A stretch of DNA of 64,000 nucleotides from Lichenostomus cassidix (Eukaryota; Chordata; Aves; Passeriformes; Meliphagidae), in NCBI GenBank assembly GCA_008360975.2, contig VLJF02000034.1, forward strand, positions 2,497,205-2,561,204, in the 5' to 3' direction. The stretch's first letter is position 1, and each line of letters starts with the position of its first letter. Both the position numbers and the translations under genes were made by a program. The notes below the pieces were generated by a model. It did not search any database. It was given only the letters and a program-made list of their open reading frames with translations, and was not told the origin of the DNA. This document shows positions 1-18,209 of this stretch, in pieces.

Positions 1-146
1 TCTGCCGGGACCAGGTTTTATTTTTGTTTTGAGAGATTTATCGTGATATCTAATATATATTCTATAGAAACGGCTTCGATCTTCGTACCTCCTTCGAGCT
101 GAACCCTTCCCGCCGAAATCTCCCCTCCAATGTCCCCGGCGCTGGG

Positions 147-440
147 TGGGGCCCTCACTAAAGATGGCTGCCATGGGGAAGGCCTCGGTTTGCCCTCACT
201 AAAGATGGCTGCCATGGGGAAGGCCTCGGCTTGCCCTCAGTAAATGTGGTTGCCATGGGGAAGGCCCCGGCTTGCCCTCAGTAAATGTGGCTGCCATGGG
301 GAAGGCCTCGGCTTGCTCTCAGTAGATGTGGCTGCCACACAGCCCCCTACCTGCCCTCAGGCCCGATGGCGGCCGAGGCCTCACCGCTGAGGGCACGGCT
401 ATGGCGGGCTGCCCTCAACAAAGATGGCGCCGAGCTCGCG
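147..440. repeat. 41-bp tandem repeat with YY1-like ATGGC cores
   Basis: About five to seven degenerate copies of a 41-bp unit run through this stretch. Each begins GCCCTCA(C/G)TAAA, continues with (G)ATGGCTGCCATGGGGAAGG and ends CCTCGGCTT. The first four units are the best preserved; the right-hand ones decay into AAAGATGGCGCC and CCCGATGGCGGCC. AAGATGGCGGC is the textbook YY1 site, so the array could be a multiplied promoter element, but that is inference. Confidence 0.7.
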
Positions 441-844
441 CTGTGGGCGGAGCCTCGCCGGGGCTCCGGGAGGGGGGAGGGGAGGGATTAACGGAGGTCC
501 CACGGGGGGAAAACCCCGAAGCGCTCCGGGGGGCTCGGGCAGCGCTCGGCTCCTCCAGCACCTGCTGGGGGAAGGGGGCAATTAGTGGGGTTAACTAAGG
601 GAGTGCGTGAGTGGAGGCGGCACAGCACAGCTGGAGGGGAGCATCCCTTTTTGGGCACAGAAAGGGCGAAAACGGACAAAAAGCTGAGCAGTGGCAGCAG
701 GAGACAGACAGGACTGAACTGCTCCCGAAACTAGTGACACCCCCCCCTACACACGTTTTGGTCCCACCCGGTGACTCCCTCCAATCGTCACATAGACAGG
801 GATGCACCAAGTATAATTTTGGGAGAGGGGCACGTCCATACTTA

Positions 845-1112
845 GAACAGAAAAAATTATTATAATTAATTATAATGTCAACAATATAATAGTTAAATAT
901 AATAATTTTAATAATAATTAATTATAGTAAGTTTTGGTCATCCATATTTTAACATTCTTTCATCATAATTAAGTTACAATTAATTATAGTTATTAACTTA
1001 TTACACTCACAGTCCCTTATAACAACTCATTATAATAACTCATTATAATGACAACTCATTATGATAATAAAAGCTTATAATAACAACTCATTATAATTAA
1101 TTATAATAGGAA
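845..1112. repeat. AT-rich island with ATTATAAT-type repeats
   Basis: A stretch of about 265 bp is almost free of G and C inside DNA that is otherwise very GC-rich. It contains repeated TTATAATTAATTATAAT palindromic words and at least four copies of AACAACTCATTATAAT-like units. It lies downstream of the LRCH4 stop on the LRCH4 sense strand. It could be an expanded microsatellite or part of a long LRCH4 3' UTR. Confidence 0.7.
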
Positions 1113-1302
1113 TAATTAAGGAGGTCACACTCCCGGGGGGCAGGGGCAGAAGGGATTTAGCCCCTCCCCCTTCCCTGCCTCAGTTTCCCCAGCGTTAAGG
1201 CACAAGACGAAGGGGGGGCGAAAGGTGCAGAGGGGGGAGCCCCCCCCAGGGGTTTGGGAGCTCCCCCCGGGCCGGGGGGCTCCCCCGGGGTTTGGGGGTC
1301 CC

Positions 1303-4300
1303 TCAGCAGCCAAAGAGCGCACGGTGGGCAGCGACGAGCAGCGCCATGAGGAGGCCGTAGAAGAGGGCGAAGAGCAGCCCGGGGGGGGTGCGATGGGGAT
1401 GTGGGGGCTTCACCTGGGGGGGACCCCGTGTCAGCTGTGGGAGGGCACAGGATTCCCCCAAAACCAACCTTCCCCCCCAAAACGGTACCTCAGGGACCCC
1501 CGAGCGCCGGCAGGGGAGGGGCTGCGGCGTCCGGCGGGTGCTGGGGGGGCTCTGGGAGGTGGAAAGAAGGAGGGTCAGGAAGGGTTAGGGGGGTAAATAA
1601 AAATAGGGAAAATGGAGAGCTTGGGGGAGTTTTGTGGGGCTGGGATTATGCAGGTGCCAGTGGCTTCAAAAAGGGGTTTTGGGGTGTTGAAAAGGGTCAG
1701 GGAGAGGTTGGATTCAGGGCAATTTGGGGGTATTAAAAGGCATTTGGGAGTTTGAAGGGGGCCTGGGGAAGGTAGAGGAGTTTTTGAGGAGTTCTGAAGG
1801 GGATTTTGTGATGAATGGAGGGCGGGGGGAGGTTTCAGGAGGGTCAGGGAGGTGTTTTGGAGTTCTGGTGGGTGCTGGGAGGTTTCAGGGAGGTGTTTTG
1901 GGCAGATACAGGAGGGTTTGGGGCATGTTTTGGGGGGTCGCACTCACAGCCCAGGGGCGCAGCCGGGCAGCCACGCGGCCAAGCAGCTCCGAGTCCTGCA
2001 GCTCATCCGGGAGTGGCAGCTGCAGCAGCGCCTCGAGGCTCTGTGAGGGTGGGGGGCACAGCAGGGACCCCCCAGAATGTGTGAGGGGGGAACAGAGCCC
2101 CGAAAACCCCATAAAATAAACAGGGAGGGGAGGGAGGTCGTTACCTGGCGCATCTCAGCGATCAGCTCCCGCCTGTCGGGGTCTGGGGGGACTGCGGGGG
2201 AGATTTGGATGGGGTCACGCACTGGCAGGGCACTGGGGAAGGGGACAAGGGGGGTCATGTCCTACCTGGTTTGGTGGCACTGTGGGAGGAGGAGGGGCTG
2301 AGAAAGGCACTGGTTTTTGGGGGAGCGGAGGGGGGACCGGGGGCTCCATCAGGATCCTGGGGGAGGGAGGGGCAATTAAGACTCCTGTTAATTAGAGCTG
2401 AGCACGGGGGAAGGGGTAATTAAGACCCGTGTCAATTAGGACTGAGCCTAACGAGGTCACCCAAGTCCTCACCAGCATTGGCGCTGTCCGGGGGGGTCTC
2501 TGTGGGGGTGTCCTGTGGGGGGTGAGAGGAGCCAGTGCCCAGCCCTTGTCCCCTGTCCCACCCCCATTCCTGATCCCATTCCCAACATCCCAAATCCACC
2601 CCCAATCCCTGTCCCAGTCTGCTCCCTCCTTCCCCACTCCCATCCCCAATTTCCAACCCCAAATCCATCACCCCAGCCCCAGTTCCCAGTCCCAAACCCA
2701 CAGTACCTGTCCCAGTTCCTCTCCCTCTCTCTCTCTCTCCACACCTCCAGGTTCTTGGGGCGTCGCCGGGAAGTGGAGACCACCCTGCAGGGGGGAGGGG
2801 ATCAGAACCACCCAAATTCCCCCGAGTCCCCAAATCCTCCCTGAACCCCCCACACCTCCCCAAGCCCCTCACCTGACACCCTCGGGGGTGTCACCTTTCG
2901 GGGTCTGGCTCTGCTGCTCCTGGGGGACAAAGAGGGGCCCAGCATTTGGGGGGGAACCCCAAAACTTGAGAGGGGGTCAGAGAGGGATTGGGGGTGACGT
3001 CACCTCAGGCGAGGGCTCCTCCTCGAGCTGCTCCGGATCACTGTCACCAGCTGTGGGGACAAGGGGGGTGACAGGCAGTTCCCAGAAGGTGACAGGAGGT
3101 TCCGAGGGGGTTTTGGGGGTCCCACCCCCCTCACCTGCCCCACTGCGCATCTCCCTGTGCTGCCGGGACGCCTCTGAGAACTCATCCGTGGACTGAAACA
3201 GTGCCAAAGGGAGTGCAGGGTGCGGGAGTAGGTTGGGGGACACTCAAAAATTCCCCTGTGCCCCCCAAAACCCCCCCAAATCCCACCTCATTCCCTGACC
3301 AGCGCTTGCTGCCACTGTCGACGCTGTGGAAGCCAGAGTCCAGTCCCCCCCGCTGCCGGAGGGGACACAGCTCGTCCGGGGGGCTGCAGGGATCAAACAG
3401 GGGTGAGAGACCTCAAAAACCCCCAGGAGGGGACAGCGGGGTCCCCCTGCTTTGAGCCTCCCCTTTACCATGCTGGCGGGGGCTGGGCGGCAGTCTCGGC
3501 TTCCAGGTACTTGAAGATGTGGACTTTGCCCTTCAGGCAGATCTGGGGGGGCACAGTGCAGTCAGGTGGTGCTTTTAGGGGGTCGGCAGGATTCCCCGGA
3601 CCTCCCCTCACCTGGGCGGGGGGGAACTGGAGGGGGTTGTTGTCCGCCAGCAGGATTTGGAGGTGCCGGAGCCGCCGGAAGCAGCGCGGAATTGCAACCA
3701 CCCGGTTGCAGGAGAAATCCAGGCGGATCAGGGGTAATTCCGAGAGCTCTGGCGGGGGAACACGGACACATGGGATCAACGGGACCCTCCCGAAGTGGCG
3801 AGGCCCACTCCCTCCGAGTCCTTCACCCACCCTCGGGCAGCGCCGCGAGCTGGTTCCGTCGCACGTTGAGGTCCCGCAGCGCCCGCATTTGCCCCAGCCC
3901 CGGCGGCAGCGCCCGCAGCCGGTTACAGCCGACATCCTGCGGAGCAAAACAAGGGTCAGGAGGGATCCCAACGCGACCCCCGCGGGGCTCGACCCCCGTC
4001 CCCCGGCGCTCACCAGCTGCCGCAGCGTGCGCAGGGCACCGAGGTTCGGGGGCAGCTGTGCCAGGCGGTTGTTACTGGCGTTGAGGATACGCAGCGGCAG
4101 AAGGCAGAGGCAGGCGGGCAGAGAGCTCAGCTGGTTGCGGCTGTGGGGGGCAGAGCGGGGTCACGGGGCGCTGCTGGACCCCCCAAATCCCCCTCTCGGG
4201 GCTGGGCTGTACCTGAGGTCCAGGTGCGCCAGAGCCTGGAGGTTGGCGATGGCCGGGGGGACGCTGCGCAGGCAGTTGTGGTACAGGCTGAGCCCCTCCA

Positions 4301-5045
4301 GCGAGACCAGGCGGCAAGCGGCCTCTGGCACCTCCCCGAAACGGTTCCGGGACAGGTCTAGGGGGACGAGGGGGACACGGGGGGACATGCGGGACAGGGA
4401 CGGGGACTCATAGAGACGGGGGAGCCCGAGAGAGGAGAACTGATGGGAAGAAGAGACCTCCATGGATAGGGAGTGACAGGGACAAGTGACCCTCAGGGAG
4501 GGAGACTAATGAGGACAAAGAACGCTAAGGGATAAGAACAGGGGACGCAGATCCCCGGGGAAAGGGGTTCTGATGCCACCCCAACCACCCCAGCCCAGGA
4601 TGGCACCCCCTTCCACTCTGTGAGGGGAAAACTGAGGCCGCCAGACCGCCTGGACCAGGCGCTCCGGCTCGTCCCGTCCCGTCCCGGCGCCTCCTCACCC
4701 GCCTGCGGCACCTCCCGCGGGCCTCGGGCTCCCGGAGGCGCCGAGGGAGGCGGGGCACCCGCCGCTCCCCCTCAGCGGGGCGAAACACCCCGAGTGACCC
4801 CGGGGTATGGGGAAGGGTCCGGGGTCCTGCCCCGGCGCCGCGGCCTCACCGGCCTGTGTGGTGTCGCTGAGGTCCCAGCGCCGCGCCGCCGCCACCGGGA
4901 AGGTGCGCAGCCGCCGGCCGGCCAGGCTGAGGGTGCCGGAGGCCTCTGCTTCTTCCAGAGCCCGCTCAGTGCCGGTTCCTCCAGGTAGGCGGCCCAGCGG
5001 CGGCAGCAGCTCAGCCGTGACGGCCCCCACCGCCCCCGCGGCCAT
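1303..5045 (-). CDS. LRCH4: LRCH4, leucine-rich repeat and calponin-homology protein 4
   Basis: The model has 17 coding exons (minus strand): 5045-4850, 4357-4213, 4140-4014, 3936-3831, 3748-3612, 3542-3469, 3383-3287, 3192-3135, 3050-3004, 2919-2873, 2784-2707, 2497-2473, 2356-2266, 2182-2145, 2040-1948, 1551-1489, 1413-1303. Phases close to 510 aa, against about 683 in human. Exons 1-5 encode the leucine-rich repeats (DLSRNRF..EVPEAACRLVSLEGLSLYHN, LIRLDFSCNR), and exon 6 carries LKGKVHIFKYL. Exons 7-8 give LDSGFHSVDSGSKRWSGNE/STDEFSE, a hallmark of the LRCH family. The last exon encodes a hydrophobic segment (GLLFALFYGLLMALLVAA) ending FGC-stop, matching the LRCH4 membrane anchor. The calponin-homology domain is only partly present (RRELIAEMRQSLEALL..RLRPWA); see findings. 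LRCH proteins are membrane or cortical scaffolds; LRCH4 is linked to Toll-like receptor signalling. The start ATG at 5045 was preferred over one 33 codons upstream because it lies in a Kozak-like context at the family's usual N-terminus. The small middle exons are the least certain. Confidence 0.9.
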
Positions 5046-5813
5046 GGCGGGCCCGGAGCTCTGCTCGCCGCGGCCGTCGCTTTTCGACTGAGCCCCTGGA
5101 GCTTCCGGACCCCGCCACGGGGGCAGGGCCAGCGCGGCAGCCAATCAGAACAAGGGGCGCGCAGGCAGGCTGCCAATCGGAGAAGGTGAGTGGGGGGCTC
5201 TGCCAGAAGATGTACGGAAGTTTGCTTTTTGATTGACAAAGAAAAAGACGAATGGACATCGAGCACCGAGGGGTGTGCTCCCAGACCGCAGCCAATCACA
5301 GCTGACGCGAAATCTCCACCAATCGCGAGAGAAAGGGCGGAGCTAGTTGCCTGGCAGCGGCCCCTAAAATTTGTGGTTCATCAGCCAATCGTATTTGAGG
5401 AGGCGGAGCAACGCCCGAGATTGACGTGTAACCAACCAATTGTGATTGACGCAATCCGAATGCATAGGAGCCCCGCAGGTGGGCGGGGCATAGCCACTTC
5501 ACCAATCAGGAGTGACAGCGATGATTGACAGGTATCGAAGGAGAAGCAGAAGAAACGCATACCAGCGGTAAGCCACGCCCCCGGCGTGTCCGAAACCACG
5601 CCTCCAAGAGGCCACGCCCCTGCATCCGCCACACCCTCTCCTAAAATCCCCCTCCCGCCCCTCTTAAAGAAGCCGCACGGTTTAACGGGGAGAGCCCGGG
5701 GGGTCCCCGCCGGGTGTCCTTCACTTTGGCGAACCCAATCTGTGCTCGTCTGAGTGCGGAGCAAGAGCGAGGTCCCCCCAGCCCCTTCACTACCACACTC
5801 CAGCTCTGCAGCC
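5046..5813. promoter_or_regulatory. LRCH4 promoter region with a cluster of CCAAT boxes
   Basis: The interval between the LRCH4 start and the PCOLCE 3' end holds no gene. It has at least seven CCAAT motifs, nearly all in the same orientation: GCCAATCAG near 5141, GCCAATCGG near 5171, GCCAATCAC near 5290, ACCAATCGC near 5319, GCCAATCG near 5381, ACCAATTG near 5436 and ACCAATCAGG near 5501. These are interleaved with TTGACG(C/T) half-sites. CCAAT is the NF-Y site, so this is likely the upstream promoter of LRCH4 (transcribed leftward). Confidence 0.6.
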
Positions 5814-5819
5814 TTTATT
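5814..5819 (-). terminator. PCOLCE poly(A) signal
   Basis: TTTATT on the plus strand reads AATAAA on the minus strand, about 65 bases downstream of the PCOLCE stop codon. Confidence 0.75.
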
Positions 5820-5880
5820 TGCATATGTGCGGGGGGCGTCCCCCCAACTCGAGGGGGTCCGGGGGGGCTCGGGAGGAGTC

Positions 5881-8800
5881 TCAGGGGGTCCCCCGACACG
5901 GCCGCTTGCTGAGGTTCCCCAAAACCTGCTGCTGCTGCGGGCGGTAGGGCACGACGAAGGCGTCGGGGGGCAGCAGGGCACCCCCGTCCCCCCCCAGCCG
6001 CCCCATCAGGACATAGCTGGAGCCTGGAAGAGATTTGGGGAGGGGGTTTCAGGACCTGGAGGGCCACAGAGACCCCTCCCCCAGGCCTCCGCGGGTACAC
6101 CCACCTTTCTTGAGCGCGGGGCAGAGGCGACAGGGCAGCTGCAGCCGCAGCGTGGCGCCCTTGGCCGGCTGGGGGATCTCCAAATCCCCCGACTTGTAGA
6201 GGCTCAGCACAGACACCACGGCCCAGCCCGGCTCCTGGGGGGGGCCCCGTGACACCGATTTCACTGTCCCCGTCAGCACTGGAGGCACAGGAAGGGGGGA
6301 GTCAGACACTCCCAAAACCTCAGACACCCCCCTGATTTGGGGTTTGGGGAGCCCAACCTCCCCTTCCCTCCCCGACCCCATTTTGGGGCTCTCCCAGTCA
6401 CCGTTCGTCCTATTTTGGGGGTCCTCACCCACCCCCAACCCCCTGTTTTTGGGGAATTCTCTACCACTTTCCCCCTCATTTTTTGGGAGGGTTCTCACCG
6501 AAATCGCTGCTGCAGAAGTTGCTCTGGAGCGTCCCGGAGCGGCGGCAGCGCTGGGGACAGGGGGTCCCCACAGGGGGGGCCGTGGGGGGCTCCGCTTTGG
6601 GGCTCGGGGGGGGTTTCCCCTTCCCGCCTCCCCGGGGTTTTGCGGGGGGGGTCTCGGGGGCGCTCCCCCGGTCCCGCAGGGTATAGGTGGCCGAAAAGCC
6701 ATCGGCGGTGACGCTCAAATCCGACACGAACTGCACCAGTAGCTCCGAGGAGCTGGAGAGGATGGGGCTGGGGGGACACGGGGGTCAGGGGAGGTTTTCG
6801 GGGGGACACGGGAGGGGCTGGGGGGATCCAGGGTGGGGGATCAGGCGGGGTTTAGAGGGTCAGGATGAGGGTCGCAGAGGTCCAGGGGGGATCCGGAGTA
6901 GTCGGGATGGTTTGGAGGCAACGGGAGGAAATCGGAGGGGTCGGGAGGGGTTTGGGGGAGTCCCAGGTGAGTTTCGGGGGATGGTCAGGGGGGCTTGGGG
7001 GGAGCAGGTTGCTGTCAAGGGGGATAAGGGTGGTTTGGGGAGGGTCAGGGTGGATTTAAGAGGGATCAGGATGGATTTAGCAGGGATCGGGACAGTTTGT
7101 GGGGCTCACACGGGGTTGGGGCAGGTTTGGGGGGCTGCGGGAGCTCGGGGAGGGCTCACCCGGGGGTCTCCTCCCCGCAGAACCGCCCGAGGCGCCGCGC
7201 GTCGTCCCGCGCCCCCCCCTCGAACACGGCCACGTAATCGTAGCGACAGTGGGGGTCGGGCTCCACGTCGAACTTCCCGAACCGCAGCTCCACCACCTGC
7301 ACCCCCGCAAATTCAACTCAGCCCCCCGACCTCGGATCCCTCTGGACCCCTCCGGGTCCCCTCAACTCCTTCAGACTTCCTCCCCGTGCCAAATTCTCCT
7401 GAGACTCCCTGAACCATCGTGGTTCCTCCTCAACCACCCCCCCACACCCCCTTGTGACCCCCGCAAAGGATTGCAGCCCCCCCCTCCTGCCCCCCCCAGA
7501 CCCTTCTGGCTCCCCCAGCCCTCCTCGGACACCTGCAAAGCCCTCCTGACCCACCTCCCCCCCACCATCCCCCAAATACCTTCCGACCCCCCAAATCCTC
7601 CTGACAGTCCCAAACCACCCCGGTGTCCCCTAACCCCCCAACCCACCTCTGAACCCCCCGCTCCCCTTCTTCACCCGCCCAGGACCCCCCAAACCTTGTC
7701 GGGGGGGGCCACGATGTGCCAGGAGCAGCTGATCCCGGGGGGATAATTCTCCTCTGGCCAATTTGGGGTGTTCAGGCTCCCCTGGGGCTTCTCCAGCCGC
7801 CCCCCACAAAACTGATGCTCTGGGGGGGTGGGCAGGGCGTGGTCACATTTTTGGGGGGCACAGACACGTATGGACAACCCCCCCGCCCCCATTTCCCGCA
7901 CCGCCGGCGTTTCCTCTGTCCCTGAAACCCCCCAAAACTGGGGGGGAAATTAGGGGGGGCGCTGCCAAAACCACCCTGGGACTGGGGGAGGATATGGAAT
8001 TTGGGGTGCAAGACCCCCCCCGGGAGTGTTTTTGTAAATCTGGGGGGGGTCATACTCACCGTCAAAATAGTGCCAGGACTCCCCGAAAAAATGGGGTTTA
8101 TTAAAGACCCCCGAGCGCCGCCGTCCCTGGGGGGGCCCTGCAAAAGGGTTGGGCTGGGTTGGGGGGGGCCCTGCGGGGGGCTTCAGGGAGGGTCCGTGTG
8201 GTTTTGGGGGTCTCCATGGGGGCTCTTGGGGTATCTATGGGCTTTTCCAATGGATTTTTGGGGGCTCCACGGTGGATTAGGGGGGATTTGCGATATTCCA
8301 TGTGGTTTTGAGGGTTCTCCATATGGATTTGGGGGAGTCCACGGGGGTTTTGGGGGTCTCCGTCGGGGTTTGGATGGTTTTGGGGGGGTCTCCTCTCCGC
8401 CGGCGGTGCTCCCTGTCCTCTTTTCCCCCTCAATTTTGTGCCATGCTTTCCCTCATTTTTTCCTGACACTTTGCCCCATTTTTCCTTCTGGCTTTTCCCT
8501 CAAAATTTTCCTTTCCTTTCAGTCATTTTTTCCCTCAGTTTTTTTTTTCCTCTTCAGTTTCCCCCCCTCATTTTTCCTTTTCTTTTTCTCTCATTTTTCT
8601 CCTTTTCCCTTCACAGTTTTCCCTGCCTTTCTCCTCAGATTTTTCTTCCTTTCTTCCTTCGGACTTTTCCCTCATTTCCTCGTTTTCTCTTCACACTTTC
8701 CCATTTCTTCCTCACACTTTTCCTTCATTTCCCTCTTTTTTTCCACCCTATTTCCCTCCATTTCTCCATCAGGGTTTTCCCCTTCTATTCTCAATTTCAC

Positions 8801-10538
8801 ACCCTTCGCTCCTCTTCCATTCACACTTTCTTCTCATTCGCACTGTTTTCTCCTCACACTTTTCCCAGTTTCCCCCCAGCTCTGCTTCTCCCTCTTTTCA
8901 CATCTCACTCCACAACCCCCAGGACCTCCTGGAAAGTGTTTTGGCCTCTCAGCCCACATCGTTTTGGGGGTCTCCATGGGGGTTTGGGGTCTCCACAAGA
9001 TTTTGGGGGTGTTGCTATAGCGTTTTGGAGTTGTCCACATTTTCAGGCATCGCCTTGGGTGGTTTTGGGTGTGTCCCTGTGGGATTGTCCCTGCTCCCCG
9101 CCGGCGGTGCTCCCTCCCCCTTGGTTTTTTTTGGAGGGTCTCCCCCCGCAGTCCCTCTCTCACCCACCGTTGGTCGGGGGGCTGCCGGCGCTGAACCAGG
9201 CCAGGAAGCCCCTCCCGGCCGTGCCGCCATCGCTCTCCATGTGCAGCCGGAGCCGGTTTTGGGGCGCCCGCAGGGCCCCCGGACGGAAGGTGCCACAGAA
9301 GCGCCCCAAAAGCGGCGCCCCGGGGCCGTGGCCCCCGAACACCGAGAGGGCGTCAAAGCGACACAGAGGGTCCGGCTCCAGGTCGAAGACACGGAAGGAC
9401 AGGGTAGCCACCTGGCCCTCGGGGACCTAGGGGATATTGCGGGGTCACCACTACGCCTTCGGGCAGCTGGGGGATGATGGGGATTTGGGGACATCGGGGT
9501 GTCACCACCTGGTCAGGACATGGGGACTTCGGGGTGGCACCACCTGGTCTTCACGGACCTAGGGGGGCATGGGGATATTGAAGGGCCAGGATGGACACCA
9601 GGGGACATCGGGAATGCTGGGGACATTGGCATATTACCACTTGGCCCTTGGGTTTCTGAGGGGATGGCATGAGGTCGCATCAGGGGAACACATGGGAGAA
9701 ACAGAGCAGTGTCACCACCTGTCCCGCAGCCCCCCGCGGGGCATCTGGGGGACATCTGGGACAGCCAAGGGGGAGCCCCAGCGTTTTGGGATGCCCGAGG
9801 GGGCATTGGGATGTCTCCGGATGGGTTGAGGTGACCTGGGGCAGGCGGCTTTGGGAGGGAGGTGAGGTGTGTTGGGTTTCAGGATGCCCCGGGGGGTTCG
9901 TACCGTGATGGTCCAGGTGCAGTTGCTGCCGGGTGGGTAATGCCGGGGGAAGCCCTCGCTGGCGATGAACCCCGACTCCCCGCGATGGTCCCCCCCGCAC
10001 GGGAACACCGGGAACACCGGCCTAGGGGTACACGGGGGCGATCATGGGGGGCCCAGACCAGGGGAAAACCGGAACTCGGAGGCTCCCAGACCCCGGGGAG
10101 AGGTACCGGGCTATGGGGGGGGTGCTGGTTCCGGGGAGTTTTGGGGGAATCCCAGGTCGGAGGTGGATCCTAGCTCGTGGTTGGGGTTCTGGACCGAGGA
10201 AGAAAGCCCCGGTGCCCGGGGGATGTCCGGGGCCGCAGGGGAGACGCGGACAAGGGTGTCCTGTCCCGGGAATGTTCCGCCTCGTGCCAAGCCCCTTCTC
10301 CGGGGGTGTCGGTCCCGTCCCGGGGTGCCACGTTCTGGGGGAGGTCCCGTCCCGGGGGTGCCGTATCGTATCCTGCCCCGGGGCGTCCCGTCCAGTCCCT
10401 GGGGTGCCGTTACCTGGTGGCGTTGGGCCGGGCGCTGGGGTGGGGGCTCGGCGCCGTGTCCTGCCCCGCGGCCCGGGGGGGGCTCAGAGCCCCCAGCGCC
10501 CCGAGCAGCAGCAGCGGCAGCGGCCGGAGGCGACTCAT
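5881..10538 (-). CDS. PCOLCE: PCOLCE, procollagen C-endopeptidase enhancer 1
   Basis: Eight coding exons (minus): 10538-10414, 10021-9904, 9426-9168, 7819-7695, 7296-7160, 6767-6499, 6278-6105, 6023-5881. All phases agree and give 449 aa, the same length as human. Exon 1 encodes a signal peptide ([18 protein letters not shown], cleavage near PPRAAG). Exons 2-3 form CUB1 ([18 protein letters not shown].., [15 protein letters not shown]..) and exons 4-6 form CUB2 ([19 protein letters not shown].., [30 protein letters not shown]). A Pro/Lys/Gly-rich linker follows, then the C-terminal netrin-like (NTR) domain ([16 protein letters not shown].., [14 protein letters not shown], ending [10 protein letters not shown]). 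The protein is secreted and binds fibrillar procollagen C-propeptides to stimulate BMP-1/tolloid cleavage. A VFPVFP duplication at the exon 2 start is a local oddity. Introns 3 and 4 are pyrimidine- or C-rich low-complexity DNA. Confidence 0.95.
8420..8900. repeat. Pyrimidine tract in PCOLCE intron 3
   Basis: Almost 480 bases of the plus strand are C and T with many TTTTCC, CCCTCATTTTT and CTTTTCCC words, a degenerate short tandem repeat. Long open frames across it (for example 8001-9020 and 8438-9430) follow from the missing purines and are not genes. On the transcribed minus-sense strand the tract is polypurine. Confidence 0.7.
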
Positions 10539-11039
10539 GGCGCGGCCGGGCAGGGGCGAACGGGGCCGGGGGGGGGACCGGGGACACGGGGAGGGATGGG
10601 GGGCGCGGTGATGAGCGGGAAGGGGCGTGGCCTCATCGTGACACGACCAAAGGGGCGGGGCTCGTGGCCCCCAGCCCTGCGCTGCCGGCGTGGGAAGGGC
10701 GGTGCTTGCATATGCCACGCCCAACACAGTGGAAGGGGTGGAGCCACAGGAGGAGACAGGGCATCTCCAGCACTGCCGCCTGCGGTGGTGGCGCTTTCTA
10801 AAACGCCACGCCCACAACACGACCAGAAATGGAACGGATGGGACAGCAGGGCCTGGGCGGAGCTTGCTGACACCGCGCCCCCGACTCGGCCCAGAAAGGG
10901 GCGGTGGCATCACTTGTAGGCGGAGACTCCATTAGGCCCCGCCCCAAAGAGGCGTGACCAGCGGCTGCCAGGCTGGAGTGGGCGGGGCCAGCAGAGAGGA
11001 GGCACCAGAATGGGGGGGGCCCCGTAATGAGGCGCTTCC
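10539..11039. promoter_or_regulatory. PCOLCE promoter and KIF1C 3' flank
   Basis: No coding sequence is seen here. The stretch next to the PCOLCE start is CpG-rich with repeated GGGGCGTGGCC / GCCACGCCCA (KLF/Sp1-type) boxes around 10623, 10652, 10716, 10803, 10935 and 10978. No TATA box is evident at a convincing distance. Confidence 0.5.
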
Positions 11040-11045
11040 TTTTAA
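11040..11045 (-). terminator. KIF1C poly(A) signal (ATTAAA variant)
   Basis: TTTAAT on the plus strand gives ATTAAA on the minus strand, about 195 bases downstream of the KIF1C stop codon. Confidence 0.6.
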
Positions 11046-11236
11046 TTAGCAGGATCCCCCTTAACCGGGGGCTCCTCCTGACAAAGGGCCCCTCCCACAG
11101 ACACACACACGCGGCGGGGGGGGGCAGTGTGACAGCAGCTGGGGGCTTCCCCGGCGGGGAGACCCCCCGATTGTGGAGGTGGGAGAGGCCGTGATTGTCC
11201 ATTTGGGGAGGGCCTGTCCCCAAAATCCCACACCCC

Positions 11237-18209
<6,973 letters not shown>

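Larger units (their letters stand above)
1..1302. other. 3' flank of LRCH4; no gene recognised
   Basis: No coding region is recognised here. The left 450 bases hold a 41-bp tandem repeat and a GC-rich block with ATGGCGGC/ATGGCGCC motifs. Bases 845-1110 form an AT-rich island. The stretch next to 1302 should contain the LRCH4 3' untranslated region. A minus-strand ATTAAA (TTTAAT at about 906-911) and a minus-strand AATAAA (TTTATT at 18-23) are candidate poly(A) signals, but neither is clearly tied to LRCH4. Confidence 0.5.

Noticed and set aside
2429..3196. 255-codon plus-strand frame
   Set aside because: It is antisense to LRCH4 exons and C-rich introns, with no homology.
3403..4413. 336-codon plus-strand frame
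   Set aside because: Antisense shadow of the LRCH4 leucine-rich-repeat exons; the minus strand explains the conservation.
8001..9430. Two open frames above 300 codons, Phe/Ser/Pro-rich
   Set aside because: They lie in PCOLCE intron 3 and follow from a purine-poor tract without stop codons.
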